Assembly (NCBI RefSeq): GCF_014842265.1
Contig: NZ_JACYVI010000013.1
Span: 1-64,000, forward strand
Length of the DNA stretch: 64,000 nucleotides
Origin: Pseudomonas sp. CFBP 13711
GTDB taxonomy: Bacteria; Pseudomonadota; Gammaproteobacteria; Pseudomonadales; Pseudomonadaceae
Direction: 5' to 3'
Part shown: positions 34,242 through 42,918 of the stretch, in pieces
How the letters are laid out: the number at the start of each line of letters is the position of its first letter
Position numbering within the stretch: the first letter of the stretch is position 1
Translations under genes and position numbers: made by a program
Notes under the pieces: generated by a model
Told to the model about the DNA's origin: nothing
Seen by the model: the letters and a program-made list of their open reading frames with translations, nothing else
Databases searched by the model: none

Positions 34242-34296
34242 AGGGCCGCGTTCGCTGAAGATAGATGTGGGGCAGAACCAACCCGTTCAACCCCGC

Positions 34297-35202
34297 TCAA
34301 CCACCCCGCCGCTCCCGGCGAAACTGGCCCGGCGGCATGCCGTGGGCTTTGCGAAAGCGCCGTGAAAAATACGCTTCGTCGGTAAACCCGCAGATCTCGG
34401 CGATGTGGCTCAGGGGTTTGCTGCTGTTCATCAAATGCGTGCGCGCCAGCCGCATGCGCCGCTCCAGGACCAGCTCGGAAAAGCTGTTGCCGGTTTCTTT
34501 GCGCAGCAGGTGGGTCAGGTAATTGGGCGACAGAAAGGCCGCCGCCGCGGCATCGGTGAGGGTCATGGCAGGATCGGCAATGTGCGCGCGAATATAGGCG
34601 ATCACCCGACTCATCGCATCGCGCCGTCCCCGCCGCTCGGCCTTGTTCGCCGACAGCGCCAGCAACTGCGCTTCATAGCGATTGCACACCGTGCCGATCA
34701 GTTGCAGCAGGCAGCCCCGCAGAATGGCGCTGGAGCCCAACTGCCTGCCGCGATCCATGTCGCGCATCTGCACCAGCAGTGCGGTCACCTCGGCGAAGTC
34801 GGCGTCACCAAGGGTGAAATCCAGATGTTCCTGAAACCGGAACGGCGCCAGCTCAGGCGCCTCGGCGACGGGCACGTCTTCAAGGTCCATCGGATCGCAC
34901 TGCAGATGCTGCAGGAGAAATTCCTGAGAAAAGTTGATGACGACAAAGTTGCCGTCTTCCGGGTGCGGAATCACGTGCAGGCGATGGGGCAGGATGAACG
35001 CCAGGGTGTTGCGCGGAAACGGCCTGACCGCGCCACCGATGTGCTGCACGGTGTCGCCGCCGAGGTTGATCTGAATCTGGAAATAGTCATGACGATGGGG
35101 CGCCGTCAGCGCGGGTCGGGCGGACTTGTCACGGATGTAGAAATCCATGCGGTCGCTGCGCTGCTGCATGCCATAGGTCTGGATGCGGGAGGGATGGGCC
35201 AT
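34297..35202 (-). CDS. AraC-family transcriptional regulator
   Basis: A protein of about 301 residues. The N-terminal cupin-type sensing domain (PHRHDYFQIQINLGG) is followed by the AraC double helix-turn-helix at the C-terminus (LTDAAAAAFLSPNYLTHLLRKETG and HIAEICGFTDEAYFSRRFRKAHG). The start is uncertain: ATG 35202 has AGGTG upstream, and ATG 35241 would add 13 residues. It is last in a minus-strand run with a FAH-type hydrolase, an SDR and a 2-hydroxyacid dehydrogenase, and may regulate them. Confidence 0.88.
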   Translation of the reverse strand: MAHPSRIQTYGMQQRSDRMDFYIRDKSARPALTAPHRHDYFQIQINLGGDTVQHIGGAVRPFPRNTLAFILPHRLHVIPHPEDGNFVVINFSQEFLLQHLQCDPMDLEDVPVAEAPELAPFRFQEHLDFTLGDADFAEVTALLVQMRDMDRGRQLGSSAILRGCLLQLIGTVCNRYEAQLLALSANKAERRGRRDAMSRVIAYIRAHIADPAMTLTDAAAAAFLSPNYLTHLLRKETGNSFSELVLERRMRLARTHLMNSSKPLSHIAEICGFTDEAYFSRRFRKAHGMPPGQFRRERRGG

Positions 35203-35297
35203 CGCTGAAACACCTGAAATCGCGGGTTCGGACTGCCCCATGGTAGGGCAACGGCGGCAGCCGAACCAAAGGATTCTCAGGCGGGCGTAACGTGGGA

Positions 35298-35987
35298 TCA
35301 GCCGATTGTCACATTCAGCTCGGCAATGCCTTCGATCCCGGCGGTGACCACATCACCGCGCTGCAAAGCGCCTACCCCGGCCGGCGTGCCGGTGTAGATC
35401 AGGTCGCCCGCCTTGACTCCGACCGACTGCGACAGGTAGGCGATCACGTCCCTGACCGCCCAGATCTGATCAGACAGATCGCCACGCTGACGGCGCTCGC
35501 CATTGACGTCCAGCCAGATCGCGCCGGCTTCCGGATGGCCGATCTCGCTGACCGGGCGCAGCGGCGTGGCGGGCGCGGAGGCGTCGAACGCTTTAGCCCA
35601 CTCCCACGGCCGGCCCATTTTCTTGGCCTGGGCCTGCAAGTCGCGGCGCGTGAGGTCCAGGCCGACGCCGTAGCCCCAGACATGGGTTAAGGCGTCCTGC
35701 GGGTCGATATTCACGCCGTCCTTGCCGATCGCCACGACCAGTTCGATCTCGTGATGCAGGTCCTCGGTGAGCGGCGGGTAAGCAATCTGGCCTTCAGCGG
35801 GCACCACGGCGTCAGCGGGCTTCATGAAGAAGAAAGGCGGCTCGCGGTCGGGGTCGTGGCCCATTTCCCGGGCGTGATCGGAGTAATTGCGGCCGACGCA
35901 GAACACCCGACGAATCGGAAAACGGCTGGACGTCCCGGCGACGGCCAGGGACGGTGTGACAACGGGGGCGATAACGAACTCGGTCAT
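35298..35987 (-). CDS. Fumarylacetoacetate hydrolase family protein
   Basis: A 229-residue FAH-fold enzyme of the short YcgM/FAHD1 type. It has the N-terminal VFCVGRNYSDHAREMG, metal ligands in HHEIELVVAIG (two Glu), and GYGVGLDLTRRDLQ. The C-terminal segment is DLIYTGTPAGVGAL. Relatives hydrolyse or decarboxylate 3-keto acids such as acylpyruvates or oxaloacetate. ATG 35987 follows AAGGA. It lies 132 nt downstream of the SDR gene, suggesting a small-acid catabolic group; the substrate is unknown. Confidence 0.88.
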   Translation of the reverse strand: MTEFVIAPVVTPSLAVAGTSSRFPIRRVFCVGRNYSDHAREMGHDPDREPPFFFMKPADAVVPAEGQIAYPPLTEDLHHEIELVVAIGKDGVNIDPQDALTHVWGYGVGLDLTRRDLQAQAKKMGRPWEWAKAFDASAPATPLRPVSEIGHPEAGAIWLDVNGERRQRGDLSDQIWAVRDVIAYLSQSVGVKAGDLIYTGTPAGVGALQRGDVVTAGIEGIAELNVTIG

Positions 35988-36119
35988 GGCAGTGTCCTTG
36001 ATTAAAGGTGGCTCGGCATGGGGTTGAGTGTGGCGGTTGATCGCTCAGCCGGGTTGGACAGATCCCATCTGGTTTTGGACAAAACAACGCAACGCAACGA
36101 GCCGAGCCGAGCCGACAGA

Positions 36120-36884
36120 TCAGCCACGCCCCACAAACGGCATACCACTGGCCATGACGGTCATGTTCAGCACGTTGGCCGACAACGGCAGCCCGGCCAT
36201 GTAACTCACCGCTTCGGCGACGTGCTGCACGTTCATGGTTGGCTCGACCTGCAGCTCACCGTTGGGCTGCAAAACGCCTTTGGTCATGCGATCGGTCATT
36301 TCGGTGAGGGCATTGCCGATGTCGATCTGACCGCAGGCAATATTGAACTGCCGACCGTCCAGTGCAGTACTTTTGGTCAGGCCCAATACCGCATGCTTGC
36401 TCGATGTATAAGGCGAGCTGAACAGCCGTGGCGTGTGCGCCGAAATCGAGCCGTTGTTGATGATTCGTCCGCCCTGAGGCACCTGGCGGCGCATCAGGCC
36501 GAAGGCGGCGCGCACACACAAAAACATCCCGGTGACGTTGGTGTCGATGACGTTCTTCCACTGCTCCACCGACAGCTCATCCATCGGCACCGCTGGTGCG
36601 CCGATGCCAGCGTTATTGAACGAAACGTCCAGTCGACCGAATGTGCGTTCAATGGTCGCGAACAACGCTTCGACGCTGGCCGGATCGCGCACATCCGTCG
36701 GCACCGCCAGCGCCTGCTGCCCGGCAGCCTCGGCCTGATCGACCAGCGCCTGCAACGGCTCGGGCCGACGTCCGGCCAGCACCACGGCAAAGCCGTCAGC
36801 CAGCAGTTGCAGCGCCACGGGGCGACCAATACCGCTGCCGGCGCCTGTGACCAGAGCGACTTTCAATACAGAAGATGAAGACAT
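36120..36884 (-). CDS. SDR-family oxidoreductase
   Basis: A 254-residue classical short-chain dehydrogenase. It shows the cofactor motif [12 protein letters not shown], an NGS segment and the active site YTSSK with an intact Tyr and Lys, unlike the SDR at 1663. The C-terminal part is unusual in ending [11 protein letters not shown] rather than the common GG motif. ATG 36884 follows AAGGAA. The gap to the 2-hydroxyacid dehydrogenase upstream is 60 nt, so they are probably cotranscribed. Confidence 0.88.
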   Translation of the reverse strand: MSSSSVLKVALVTGAGSGIGRPVALQLLADGFAVVLAGRRPEPLQALVDQAEAAGQQALAVPTDVRDPASVEALFATIERTFGRLDVSFNNAGIGAPAVPMDELSVEQWKNVIDTNVTGMFLCVRAAFGLMRRQVPQGGRIINNGSISAHTPRLFSSPYTSSKHAVLGLTKSTALDGRQFNIACGQIDIGNALTEMTDRMTKGVLQPNGELQVEPTMNVQHVAEAVSYMAGLPLSANVLNMTVMASGMPFVGRG

Positions 36885-36944
36885 GGGCGATTCCTTTTTT
36901 GTCAGAGAGCGTACTGCGGTCGATATCGCCGCACCCACCGCGTA

Positions 36945-37877
36945 TCAGCTGTGAACAGGCGTCAGCACCGGCTTGCCCGCGTAGAACGCCAGCAGGTTGT
37001 CGGCGACCATTTGCACCGTGTCGCGGGATGCTTCCGGCGACAATCCTGCCAGATGCGCCGTAAGGACCACGTTGTTCAAGGCTTTCAGGGCATCGGGGAC
37101 GTGGGGCTCGTCATCGAATACGTCCAGCGCCGCCCCGGCCAGGCGGCCGTGCTGAAGCGCGTCGATCAGCGCATCGGTGTCGACGACACTGGCCCGGGCG
37201 ATGTTGACGAGGAAGCCGTCCGCGCCCAACGCATCGATGGCGGCCTTGTCGATCAGGTGCCGCGTCGACCCGCCGCCCGGCGTCGCGACCACCAGAAAGT
37301 CCGACGCTTCGGCCAGCGCCAGCGGGGTTGCGCAATAGTTGAAATCCACGCCCGCGCGGGGTGAGCGGCTGTGATAGTGGATGACCATGTCAAACCCAAG
37401 CGCGCGTTTGGCGATGGCCATCCCGACCGAACCAAGGCCCAGAATGCCCAGGCGTTTGCCGGCGAACGAGGGCCGTGTGACCTTGCGCCATTCGCTGCGG
37501 CGCACCGACGCGTCGGCCTGGGGAATGTCGCGAACCGCCGCCAGCAGCAAGGCCATCGCGTGGTCCGCCACCGTCGGGGCATTCACCCCTGCTCCATTGG
37601 TCACCACAATGCCCCGCGCCTCGGCGGCTTCGAGGTCGACACGCTCGTAGCCCGCGCCAATCACACAGATGATCCCAAGGTTCGGCAGCGCCGCCATTTC
37701 CTCGGCAGTGAACCCCAGCGGCCCACGGGTCAGCACCGCATCAATCTCCTCACCGCCATTCGCCACCGCCTCGGCGCGCATCGCCGGCGTCGGCGCCAGA
37801 ATCAGGCGAAAGCCGCTGCTTTCCAGAATCGGTAAATACATGTTCACGCTTTCAACCAGCACCAACACCGTTTTCAT
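36945..37877 (-). CDS. D-isomer-specific 2-hydroxyacid dehydrogenase
   Basis: A protein of about 310 residues resembling hydroxypyruvate/glyoxylate reductases. It has the Rossmann motif GLGSVGMAIA and catalytic Arg (NIARASVVD), Glu (DDEPHVP) and His (TAHLAG). It reduces 2-keto acids with NAD(P)H or the reverse. The tandem ATG ATG at 37880/37877 follows GGAGGG; the second has the better spacing. A longer frame to 37949 is unsupported. It is first in the minus-strand run leading to the SDR, FAH and AraC genes. Confidence 0.88.
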   Translation of the reverse strand: MKTVLVLVESVNMYLPILESSGFRLILAPTPAMRAEAVANGGEEIDAVLTRGPLGFTAEEMAALPNLGIICVIGAGYERVDLEAAEARGIVVTNGAGVNAPTVADHAMALLLAAVRDIPQADASVRRSEWRKVTRPSFAGKRLGILGLGSVGMAIAKRALGFDMVIHYHSRSPRAGVDFNYCATPLALAEASDFLVVATPGGGSTRHLIDKAAIDALGADGFLVNIARASVVDTDALIDALQHGRLAGAALDVFDDEPHVPDALKALNNVVLTAHLAGLSPEASRDTVQMVADNLLAFYAGKPVLTPVHS

Positions 37878-38243
37878 CATCCCTCCGCCAAGCGAAATTC
37901 GAGGTGCTGACAGTAGCGCGAGTGAGAGCGGTTGGGCAGGGGCGAACATGGAAATCCATAGTTATGACGCTGCGCATTAGCCCGGCAGACCCATTAACGT
38001 CACACGGAACGCCGACACTTTAAGGCACCCAATACCGGATCAACGGACCAGCTGTGGCCTCAACTATTTCCATCAAACCGACAGCCATTCCCCCAAAACG
38101 ACAACCCCGGTTGCCCGCCATGCCCGTTGCTGTTTAAGGTTTGAGCCCTGCGGCACCTGATTTTTCACAACAAAACGATGTGCCACGCGGTGCGGCAACG
38201 GCTGCGCCATGAACGGACTTGCACAATAAGGAACGTCAGAACC
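37878..38243. other. Divergent intergenic region
   Basis: About 365 bp between the 2-hydroxyacid dehydrogenase (minus) and GlpQ (plus) genes. It must hold both promoters. I see no clear boxes or repeats. Confidence 0.4.
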
Positions 38244-39383
38244 ATGTTGAAAGGATTAGCCAGAACGTTGAGCGGCGCCGCGATTGCCGGTGTGTTGTTG
38301 TCATCCGCCGTGGCCCTGGCGGCCACTGACACCGGCAAGGAACCGGGTCGGGCGCTGGCGGCGAAGATCGGCGTGCCATGGCCGGCGGTCATTGCCCATC
38401 GCGGTGCATCGTTCAATGCGCCCGAGGAGACGGTCCCGTCCTACACGCTGGCCCGCGAGCTGGGCGCGGACTACCTGGAGATGGACATCCAGCGCACCAG
38501 GGATGGCGTGCTCATCGCCCTGCATGACAACACGCTGGAGCGCACCACCAACATCGCCGAGGTTTACCCGCAACGGGCCAAGGACCCGCTGAACACCTTC
38601 ACGCTGGAAGAAATCCAGCGCCTGGACGCCGGCTCCTGGTTCAACAAGGCCTACCCCGATCGCGCCCGCGCCACCTACGCCGGGCTGAAGATCCTGACGC
38701 TGGACGAGGTCATCGACATCGCCGAAGGCGGCAAGAACAAACCCGGCCTGTACATCGAAACCAAGGTGCCGGCGCAGTTTCCGGGCATTGAAGAGGATTT
38801 GAAGAAGAAGCTCGATCAGCGTGGTTGGCTGAGCCAGCGTCCTGCCGCCGAGAAAGGCTATGTCAACGTCGCCCACATGCCGGGCCGCGTGGTGCTGCAG
38901 ACCTTTGAAAAACCAAGCCTGGAATTGCTGCAGAAGAGCATGCCCGACACGCCGAAAGTCCTGCTGCTGTGGCTGGGTGATGGCTCCATCGAAACGGCGT
39001 CGGGCAAGACCTTCAAGGACTCGGGGGCCAAGGACAAGGCCAGCTTCTACGCCAGCCAGCAGGTGAAATCGAAAGAGGAATTTGCCGCCTGGATGGACTG
39101 GGCCAAAGCCCACGGCGCGGTGGGGACCGGGCCGTCGGCAGCGCTGAAGAACGGCGGGGACCAGAGCTACAGTGATCTGGTGCAGCCGTGGATGAACAAG
39201 ATGGCCCATGATCGCGGGATGATCGTTCACCCGTACACCGTGGATGACGCCGTGGATTTCAAGGCGATCAGCGAACAAGGCGTGGACGGGTTCTTCACCA
39301 ACCGGGCTTCGGAACTGCTGAAGTTCTACGGCCGACCATCGAAGGAAAGCATGGACTCAATCCTGAAACGCAACGGTTTTTGA
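38244..39383 (+). CDS. glpQ: Glycerophosphodiester phosphodiesterase (GlpQ type), periplasmic
   Basis: A 379-residue secreted enzyme with a signal peptide ending near VALAATD. The GDPD TIM-barrel carries VIAHRGASFNAPEET, LEMDIQRTRDG and the second His in ALHDNTLERTT. It hydrolyses glycerophosphodiesters to glycerol-3-phosphate and an alcohol in the periplasm. ATG 38244 follows AAGGAA (38228-38233). It is transcribed alone and ends at a hairpin shared with pyrF. Confidence 0.9.
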   Translation: MLKGLARTLSGAAIAGVLLSSAVALAATDTGKEPGRALAAKIGVPWPAVIAHRGASFNAPEETVPSYTLARELGADYLEMDIQRTRDGVLIALHDNTLERTTNIAEVYPQRAKDPLNTFTLEEIQRLDAGSWFNKAYPDRARATYAGLKILTLDEVIDIAEGGKNKPGLYIETKVPAQFPGIEEDLKKKLDQRGWLSQRPAAEKGYVNVAHMPGRVVLQTFEKPSLELLQKSMPDTPKVLLLWLGDGSIETASGKTFKDSGAKDKASFYASQQVKSKEEFAAWMDWAKAHGAVGTGPSAALKNGGDQSYSDLVQPWMNKMAHDRGMIVHPYTVDDAVDFKAISEQGVDGFFTNRASELLKFYGRPSKESMDSILKRNGF

Positions 39384-39391
39384 GCCAGAAC

Positions 39392-39409
39392 CGCCGGCAT
39401 TTGCCGGCG
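39392..39409. terminator. Bidirectional hairpin between glpQ and pyrF
   Basis: CGCCGGCA, a 2-nt loop and TGCCGGCG form a perfect 8-bp stem in the 45-bp gap between convergent genes. The T-tract is weak on both sides. Confidence 0.55.
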
Positions 39410-39428
39410 ATTCAACTGCAAGAGCGGA

Positions 39429-40127
39429 TCAAGCCAACTCTGCCACCACCGCCGCCAACGCTTTCGCCGGATCGACCGCCTGGCTGATCGGGCGGCCGAT
39501 GACCAGGTAATCAGAACCCGCATCCAGCGCCTGACGCGGCGTCAGAATGCGACGCTGATCGTCCACTGCGCTGCCGGCCGGACGAATGCCCGGGGTTACC
39601 AGTTGCAGTGACGGGTGCGCCGCTTTCAGCGCCTGGGCTTCCAGCGCGGAACACACCAGACCGTCCATCCCGGCTTTCTCAGCCAGCGCCGCCAACCGCA
39701 GGACTTGCTCCTGGGGCTCGATGTCCAGACCGATCCCGGCCAGATCCTCGCGCTCCATGCTGGTCAGCACGGTCACGCCGATCAACAGCGGCTTGGGGCC
39801 GGTGCGCTGATCCAGCACGTCACGGCAAGCCGCCATCATGCGCAGGCCGCCGGAGCAGTGCACATTGACCATCCACACGCCCATTTCAGCGGCGGCCTTC
39901 ACCGCCATCGCCGTGGTGTTGGGAATGTCATGGAATTTGAGGTCCAGGAACACTTCGAAGCCCTTGGCGTTGAGGGTTTCGACGATGTCCGATGCGCAGC
40001 TGGTGAACAGCTCCTTGCCCACTTTGACCCGGCACAACTTAGGGTCCAGCTGATCAGCCAGATTCAACGCGGCTTCGCGGGTCGGGAAATCCAGGGCGAC
40101 GATGATGGGGGTCTGGCAGGCGGACAT
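39429..40127 (-). CDS. pyrF: Orotidine-5'-phosphate decarboxylase
   Basis: A 232-residue enzyme that makes UMP from OMP, the last step of de novo pyrimidine synthesis. It has [10 protein letters not shown], the catalytic [12 protein letters not shown] (Asp and Lys pattern DxKxxD), VTVLTSM and the phosphate-binding [11 protein letters not shown]. The start is ATG 40127; upstream extension to 40286 is unsupported. It is monocistronic. Confidence 0.96.
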   Translation of the reverse strand: MSACQTPIIVALDFPTREAALNLADQLDPKLCRVKVGKELFTSCASDIVETLNAKGFEVFLDLKFHDIPNTTAMAVKAAAEMGVWMVNVHCSGGLRMMAACRDVLDQRTGPKPLLIGVTVLTSMEREDLAGIGLDIEPQEQVLRLAALAEKAGMDGLVCSALEAQALKAAHPSLQLVTPGIRPAGSAVDDQRRILTPRQALDAGSDYLVIGRPISQAVDPAKALAAVVAELA

Positions 40128-40301
40128 GAGCGGGTTCTCTGGCAAGTCGAAATCGGCGCGCATTGTAGCCGAACATCCCGCAGGGCGGGACCCGGCAATC
40201 GGTAAATGCCTGCCCGACCCGCGCCAGGCGTCGTGCATCTCCACAATTGAACCACTGGACAGCGCCGCTGCTCCAAGCCTTATCACAAGAAGGAGAGCGT
40301 T

Positions 40302-40469
40302 ATGCCCTGGTATGCCTGGTTAATTCTGGTCGTTGCAATCGGCTCGATCGTCGGCGGTCTGCTGATGCTCAAGGATTCAGCGAAGAAACTGCCCCTGACC
40401 GATGAACAGCTCAAGCGCGTTCACGAGCGCAATGCCGAGATGGACGCAAAAGAAGCGCGAGACCGCTGA
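40302..40469 (+). CDS. DUF2897 family small membrane protein
   Basis: A 55-residue protein starting [19 protein letters not shown]. It is one transmembrane helix followed by a charged cytoplasmic tail ([21 protein letters not shown]). I recognise it as the DUF2897 family common in pseudomonads; its function is unknown. ATG 40302 is preceded by AAGGAGAG. It is divergent from pyrF. Confidence 0.8.
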   Translation: MPWYAWLILVVAIGSIVGGLLMLKDSAKKLPLTDEQLKRVHERNAEMDAKEARDR

Positions 40470-40505
40470 ACTACCCTGCCCACCGATGCCGCTGAAGCAC
40501 GCTGT

Positions 40506-40528
40506 GGGAGCGCGTTTTCAGCGCTCCC
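40506..40528. terminator. Hairpin, degenerate REP-like
   Basis: GGGAGCGC, a 7-nt loop and GCGCTCCC form a perfect 8-bp stem between DUF2897 (plus) and the solute-binding protein (minus). The flanking TGTGGGAGC resembles half of the second REP class. Confidence 0.5.
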
Positions 40529-40585
40529 CCATCGCACCAGCCTTATCACCCGCTGCGCGTTCCCGGCAGGTAATAGGTGCCTTCG

Positions 40586-41416
40586 TCAGTCGCTCTTCGC
40601 ACCTTCGCCCTGAGCCACCGCGTGGTGAGTGGCCTGCGGCGTCACAGCGATGCGAAACGGCTGAAAGATCTTGAACATCTCCCCGTTCTCTCGGAGTTTC
40701 TTCAGCAGTTCGCTGAAGCGTTCGCCGCTGATGGGTGCGTCCGGGCGCAACAACGCGTAGTGCCGATACACCTGATCCACGCGGTCCGACACCAGAAACT
40801 GATCGGCGTCCTGCGGGTTGTTCGACATGAACGTGCTCAGGTAGGAGCGCGTTACCAGTGCAATGTCCGCGCGGTCACGCAGCACCATCAGCAGGTTGCT
40901 GTCGTGGGAATAGGTCAGCGTGGCGTTGTAATTGTCGGCAAGAAATTTAGGGTCGGCGTCGAAACCCGCGAACGCATAGTGATAGCCGCTGAACAGTGCA
41001 AGGCGCTTGCCGTGCAACTCCTCGAAATACGTCTGGGTCCTGCCCTGCAAGCGGTGCGCCACGAAAACCTCGGCGTCTTCCAGCCCCATGTCGACATCTT
41101 CGTGGGGAATGCCTTTCCAGCCCCAGTCGGGGTTTTCGAAAATGGCCATGTCAAAGCGCGCCTGCTGGAAATCGCGAAACCGGCGCGGGATGGACGTGGG
41201 CACCGCTTCAAAGCGGTAGTCGTTCTGCATCGCGTTCAGTGCGCTGATCATCTGCGGCAAGAGCCCGGTGTCTTCACCGCGCTCGGGGCGGATCGTGTAC
41301 GGCGGGAAATGCGCCGCGCCAATTCGCACGATCTGGGTCGCACCGGCCTGCCAGGCCCACAGCGTTGTGGTCGTGAACAGCAGGGTTTTAAAAGCCATCC
41401 GCATCGGCGTGGACAT
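40586..41416 (-). CDS. Periplasmic family 3 solute-binding-like protein
   Basis: A 276-residue protein with a signal peptide ending near WAWQAGATQ. The type-2 periplasmic-binding fold includes IGAAHFPPYT, FDMAIFENPDWG, and DRADIALVTRSYL. It looks like a cyclic amino-acid-type binding protein, but no ABC permease or ATPase is adjacent. It may be a stand-alone sensor or binding protein. ATG 41416 is chosen; TTG 41419 is the alternative. Confidence 0.8.
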   Translation of the reverse strand: MSTPMRMAFKTLLFTTTTLWAWQAGATQIVRIGAAHFPPYTIRPERGEDTGLLPQMISALNAMQNDYRFEAVPTSIPRRFRDFQQARFDMAIFENPDWGWKGIPHEDVDMGLEDAEVFVAHRLQGRTQTYFEELHGKRLALFSGYHYAFAGFDADPKFLADNYNATLTYSHDSNLLMVLRDRADIALVTRSYLSTFMSNNPQDADQFLVSDRVDQVYRHYALLRPDAPISGERFSELLKKLRENGEMFKIFQPFRIAVTPQATHHAVAQGEGAKSD

Positions 41417-41964
41417 CAAGACAAGGACCTCAGGCGAAACGGAGTACGTAAGCTATGCGTTCGCGATCAATTAGACAACGGTCAAACGGAAGCTAAATCG
41501 CCTCTGTCGTTCCAACTCTCGCCCTCCTTGCGCCTTGCTGCCCCCTTTCCCTTTTGGCCCACATCCCGGCTGAGTGCGCGCGATGTCTTTGCAGGACCGG
41601 CTTTAGCCGGGAAGAACCCCGACTGAGTGCCACCCCGCTTTGTGGGGTGTCGCCCGACGCTTTCCCGGTTAAAGCCGGTCCCACCATAAAGCGCTGAAGC
41701 TGTCCTTGTCCTTTGCGTTATCGACCGCGCTGCGCTTTATATGAGGAGCGGGTCCGCATGCAATTTATGCCGAGGCGCGTCAGCCAGGCAAGGGCTGTCC
41801 CGGCCATTTGCCAGTCAGGCGCTACAAAAGAAGAGGGTCCTGCAAACCTTCCCGCCTGCCGCGAGTCCGAATCATGGATCATCCGCGCCGGGCAATTGGA
41901 CGTGACGGCCGTGATGTGGCTACGCTCCATGGCGCTGCCGCAGGTTATGAAACAGGAGTTCGAG
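41417..41964. other. Intergenic region containing a REP doublet
   Basis: 548 bp between divergent genes. It holds the REP pair at 41591-41685. The rest is open in the exonuclease frame from 41713, but codons there lack a ribosome-binding site and a recognisable domain. No RNA gene is recognised. Confidence 0.4.
41591..41685. repeat. REP doublet (REPIN), class CCGGCTTTAGCCGGGAA
   Basis: A copy at 41591-41614 and an inverted, slightly diverged copy at 41662-41685 (TTAAAG in place of TGAAG in the loop) flank a GC-rich spacer. Confidence 0.88.
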
Positions 41965-42507
41965 ATGCCCTACTGGCTGGTGATAGACCTGGAGGCCACC
42001 ACTGAAGAGGGCGGATGGCCGGTGGCGGAAATGGAAATCATTGAAATCGGTGCGTCGCTGGTCAATCAGGACGGGCGTGAAATCGACCATTTCGAACGCT
42101 TCGTGCGGCCCGTGCGCCGACCGTTGCTCACGCCCTTCTGCCGGGAGCTGACGCACATCCAGCAGAGCTTTATCGACAGTGCCTTGACGCTGCCGGCGGT
42201 ATGGCCACAGTTTGAACGCTGGATTGCTCAACACCGCGAGCGACTGGTCGCCTGGTCCAGTTGGGGCGATTACGATCGGCAGCAGCTGCAACAGGACTGG
42301 CGCCATCACCAGCTCACCAGCGAACTTGCCACCCTGCCCCACATCAACCTGAAACAACGCTTCGCCAAAGCCCGTCACCTGCAAAAACCCTGCGGCCTCA
42401 ACACTGCGCTGCAACTGGCGGGAATGCATTTCAACGGCCAGCAACACCGGGCACTGTCGGACGCGCGCAATACCGCACGTTTGTTACCGCTGGTGATTCC
42501 CGGCTGA
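41965..42507 (+). CDS. DEDDh 3'-5' exonuclease domain protein
   Basis: A 180-residue single-domain exonuclease of the ERI1/KapD type. The first metal motif is VIDLEATT, the second is around WSSWGDYDRQQL, and the third is HRALSDARNTARL with the catalytic His and Asp. Such enzymes trim RNA or DNA 3' ends. ATG 41965 follows AGGAG (41953-41957) by 7 nt. ATG 41947 and the long upstream frame are less supported. It is 90 nt upstream of ppnP. Confidence 0.88.
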   Translation: MPYWLVIDLEATTEEGGWPVAEMEIIEIGASLVNQDGREIDHFERFVRPVRRPLLTPFCRELTHIQQSFIDSALTLPAVWPQFERWIAQHRERLVAWSSWGDYDRQQLQQDWRHHQLTSELATLPHINLKQRFAKARHLQKPCGLNTALQLAGMHFNGQQHRALSDARNTARLLPLVIPG

Positions 42508-42597
42508 AGCGTGACGCATCTCTCAAAGCGGATGACGGCCTTTTGTACGTTCGGCATACTGTCCGGCCTTTTCCAGCCCTTCCCAAGGAGATCAGCC

Positions 42598-42885
42598 ATG
42601 TTCAAGGTCAACGAGTATTTCGACGGTACCGTCAAATCCATCGCCTTCAAGCAAGCAGCAGGCGACGCGACCATCGGCGTCATGGCTTCCGGAAAATACA
42701 ACTTCGGCACCAGCGACCGCGAAATCATGCATGTGATCTCGGGCTCCCTGAAAGTGCTGCTGCCGGGCGCCAATGACTGGGAAACCTTCAACGCCGGTGA
42801 GAGTTTCAAAATCCCGGCCAACGTCAAATTCGATGTCGAAGCGACCGAAGAAACCGCCTACCTCTGCGAATACCGCAAAGACTGA
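42598..42885 (+). CDS. ppnP: Pyrimidine/purine nucleoside phosphorylase
   Basis: A 95-residue cupin-fold protein starting [34 protein letters not shown] and the end AYLCEYRKD identify the PpnP (YaiE, DUF1255) family. Family members phosphorolyse diverse nucleosides to bases and ribose-1-phosphate. ATG 42598 follows AAGGAG. Confidence 0.93.
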   Translation: MFKVNEYFDGTVKSIAFKQAAGDATIGVMASGKYNFGTSDREIMHVISGSLKVLLPGANDWETFNAGESFKIPANVKFDVEATEETAYLCEYRKD

Positions 42886-42895
42886 TGCGCAGATT

Positions 42896-42918
42896 CAGGT
42901 CGGCACTCAGCCGACCTG
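42896..42918. terminator. Inverted repeat overlapping the end of the ABC exporter gene
   Basis: CAGGTCGGC, a 5-nt loop and GCCGACCTG form a perfect 9-bp hairpin between convergent genes. It contains the stop codon of the exporter. Its geometry (9-bp stem, 5-nt loop) is the same as the hairpin at 981-1003. Confidence 0.6.

Noticed and set aside
41713-41964. 84-codon in-frame extension upstream of the exonuclease
   Set aside because: The AGGAG-supported ATG at 41965 starts the recognisable domain. The extension has no domain and no ribosome-binding site.
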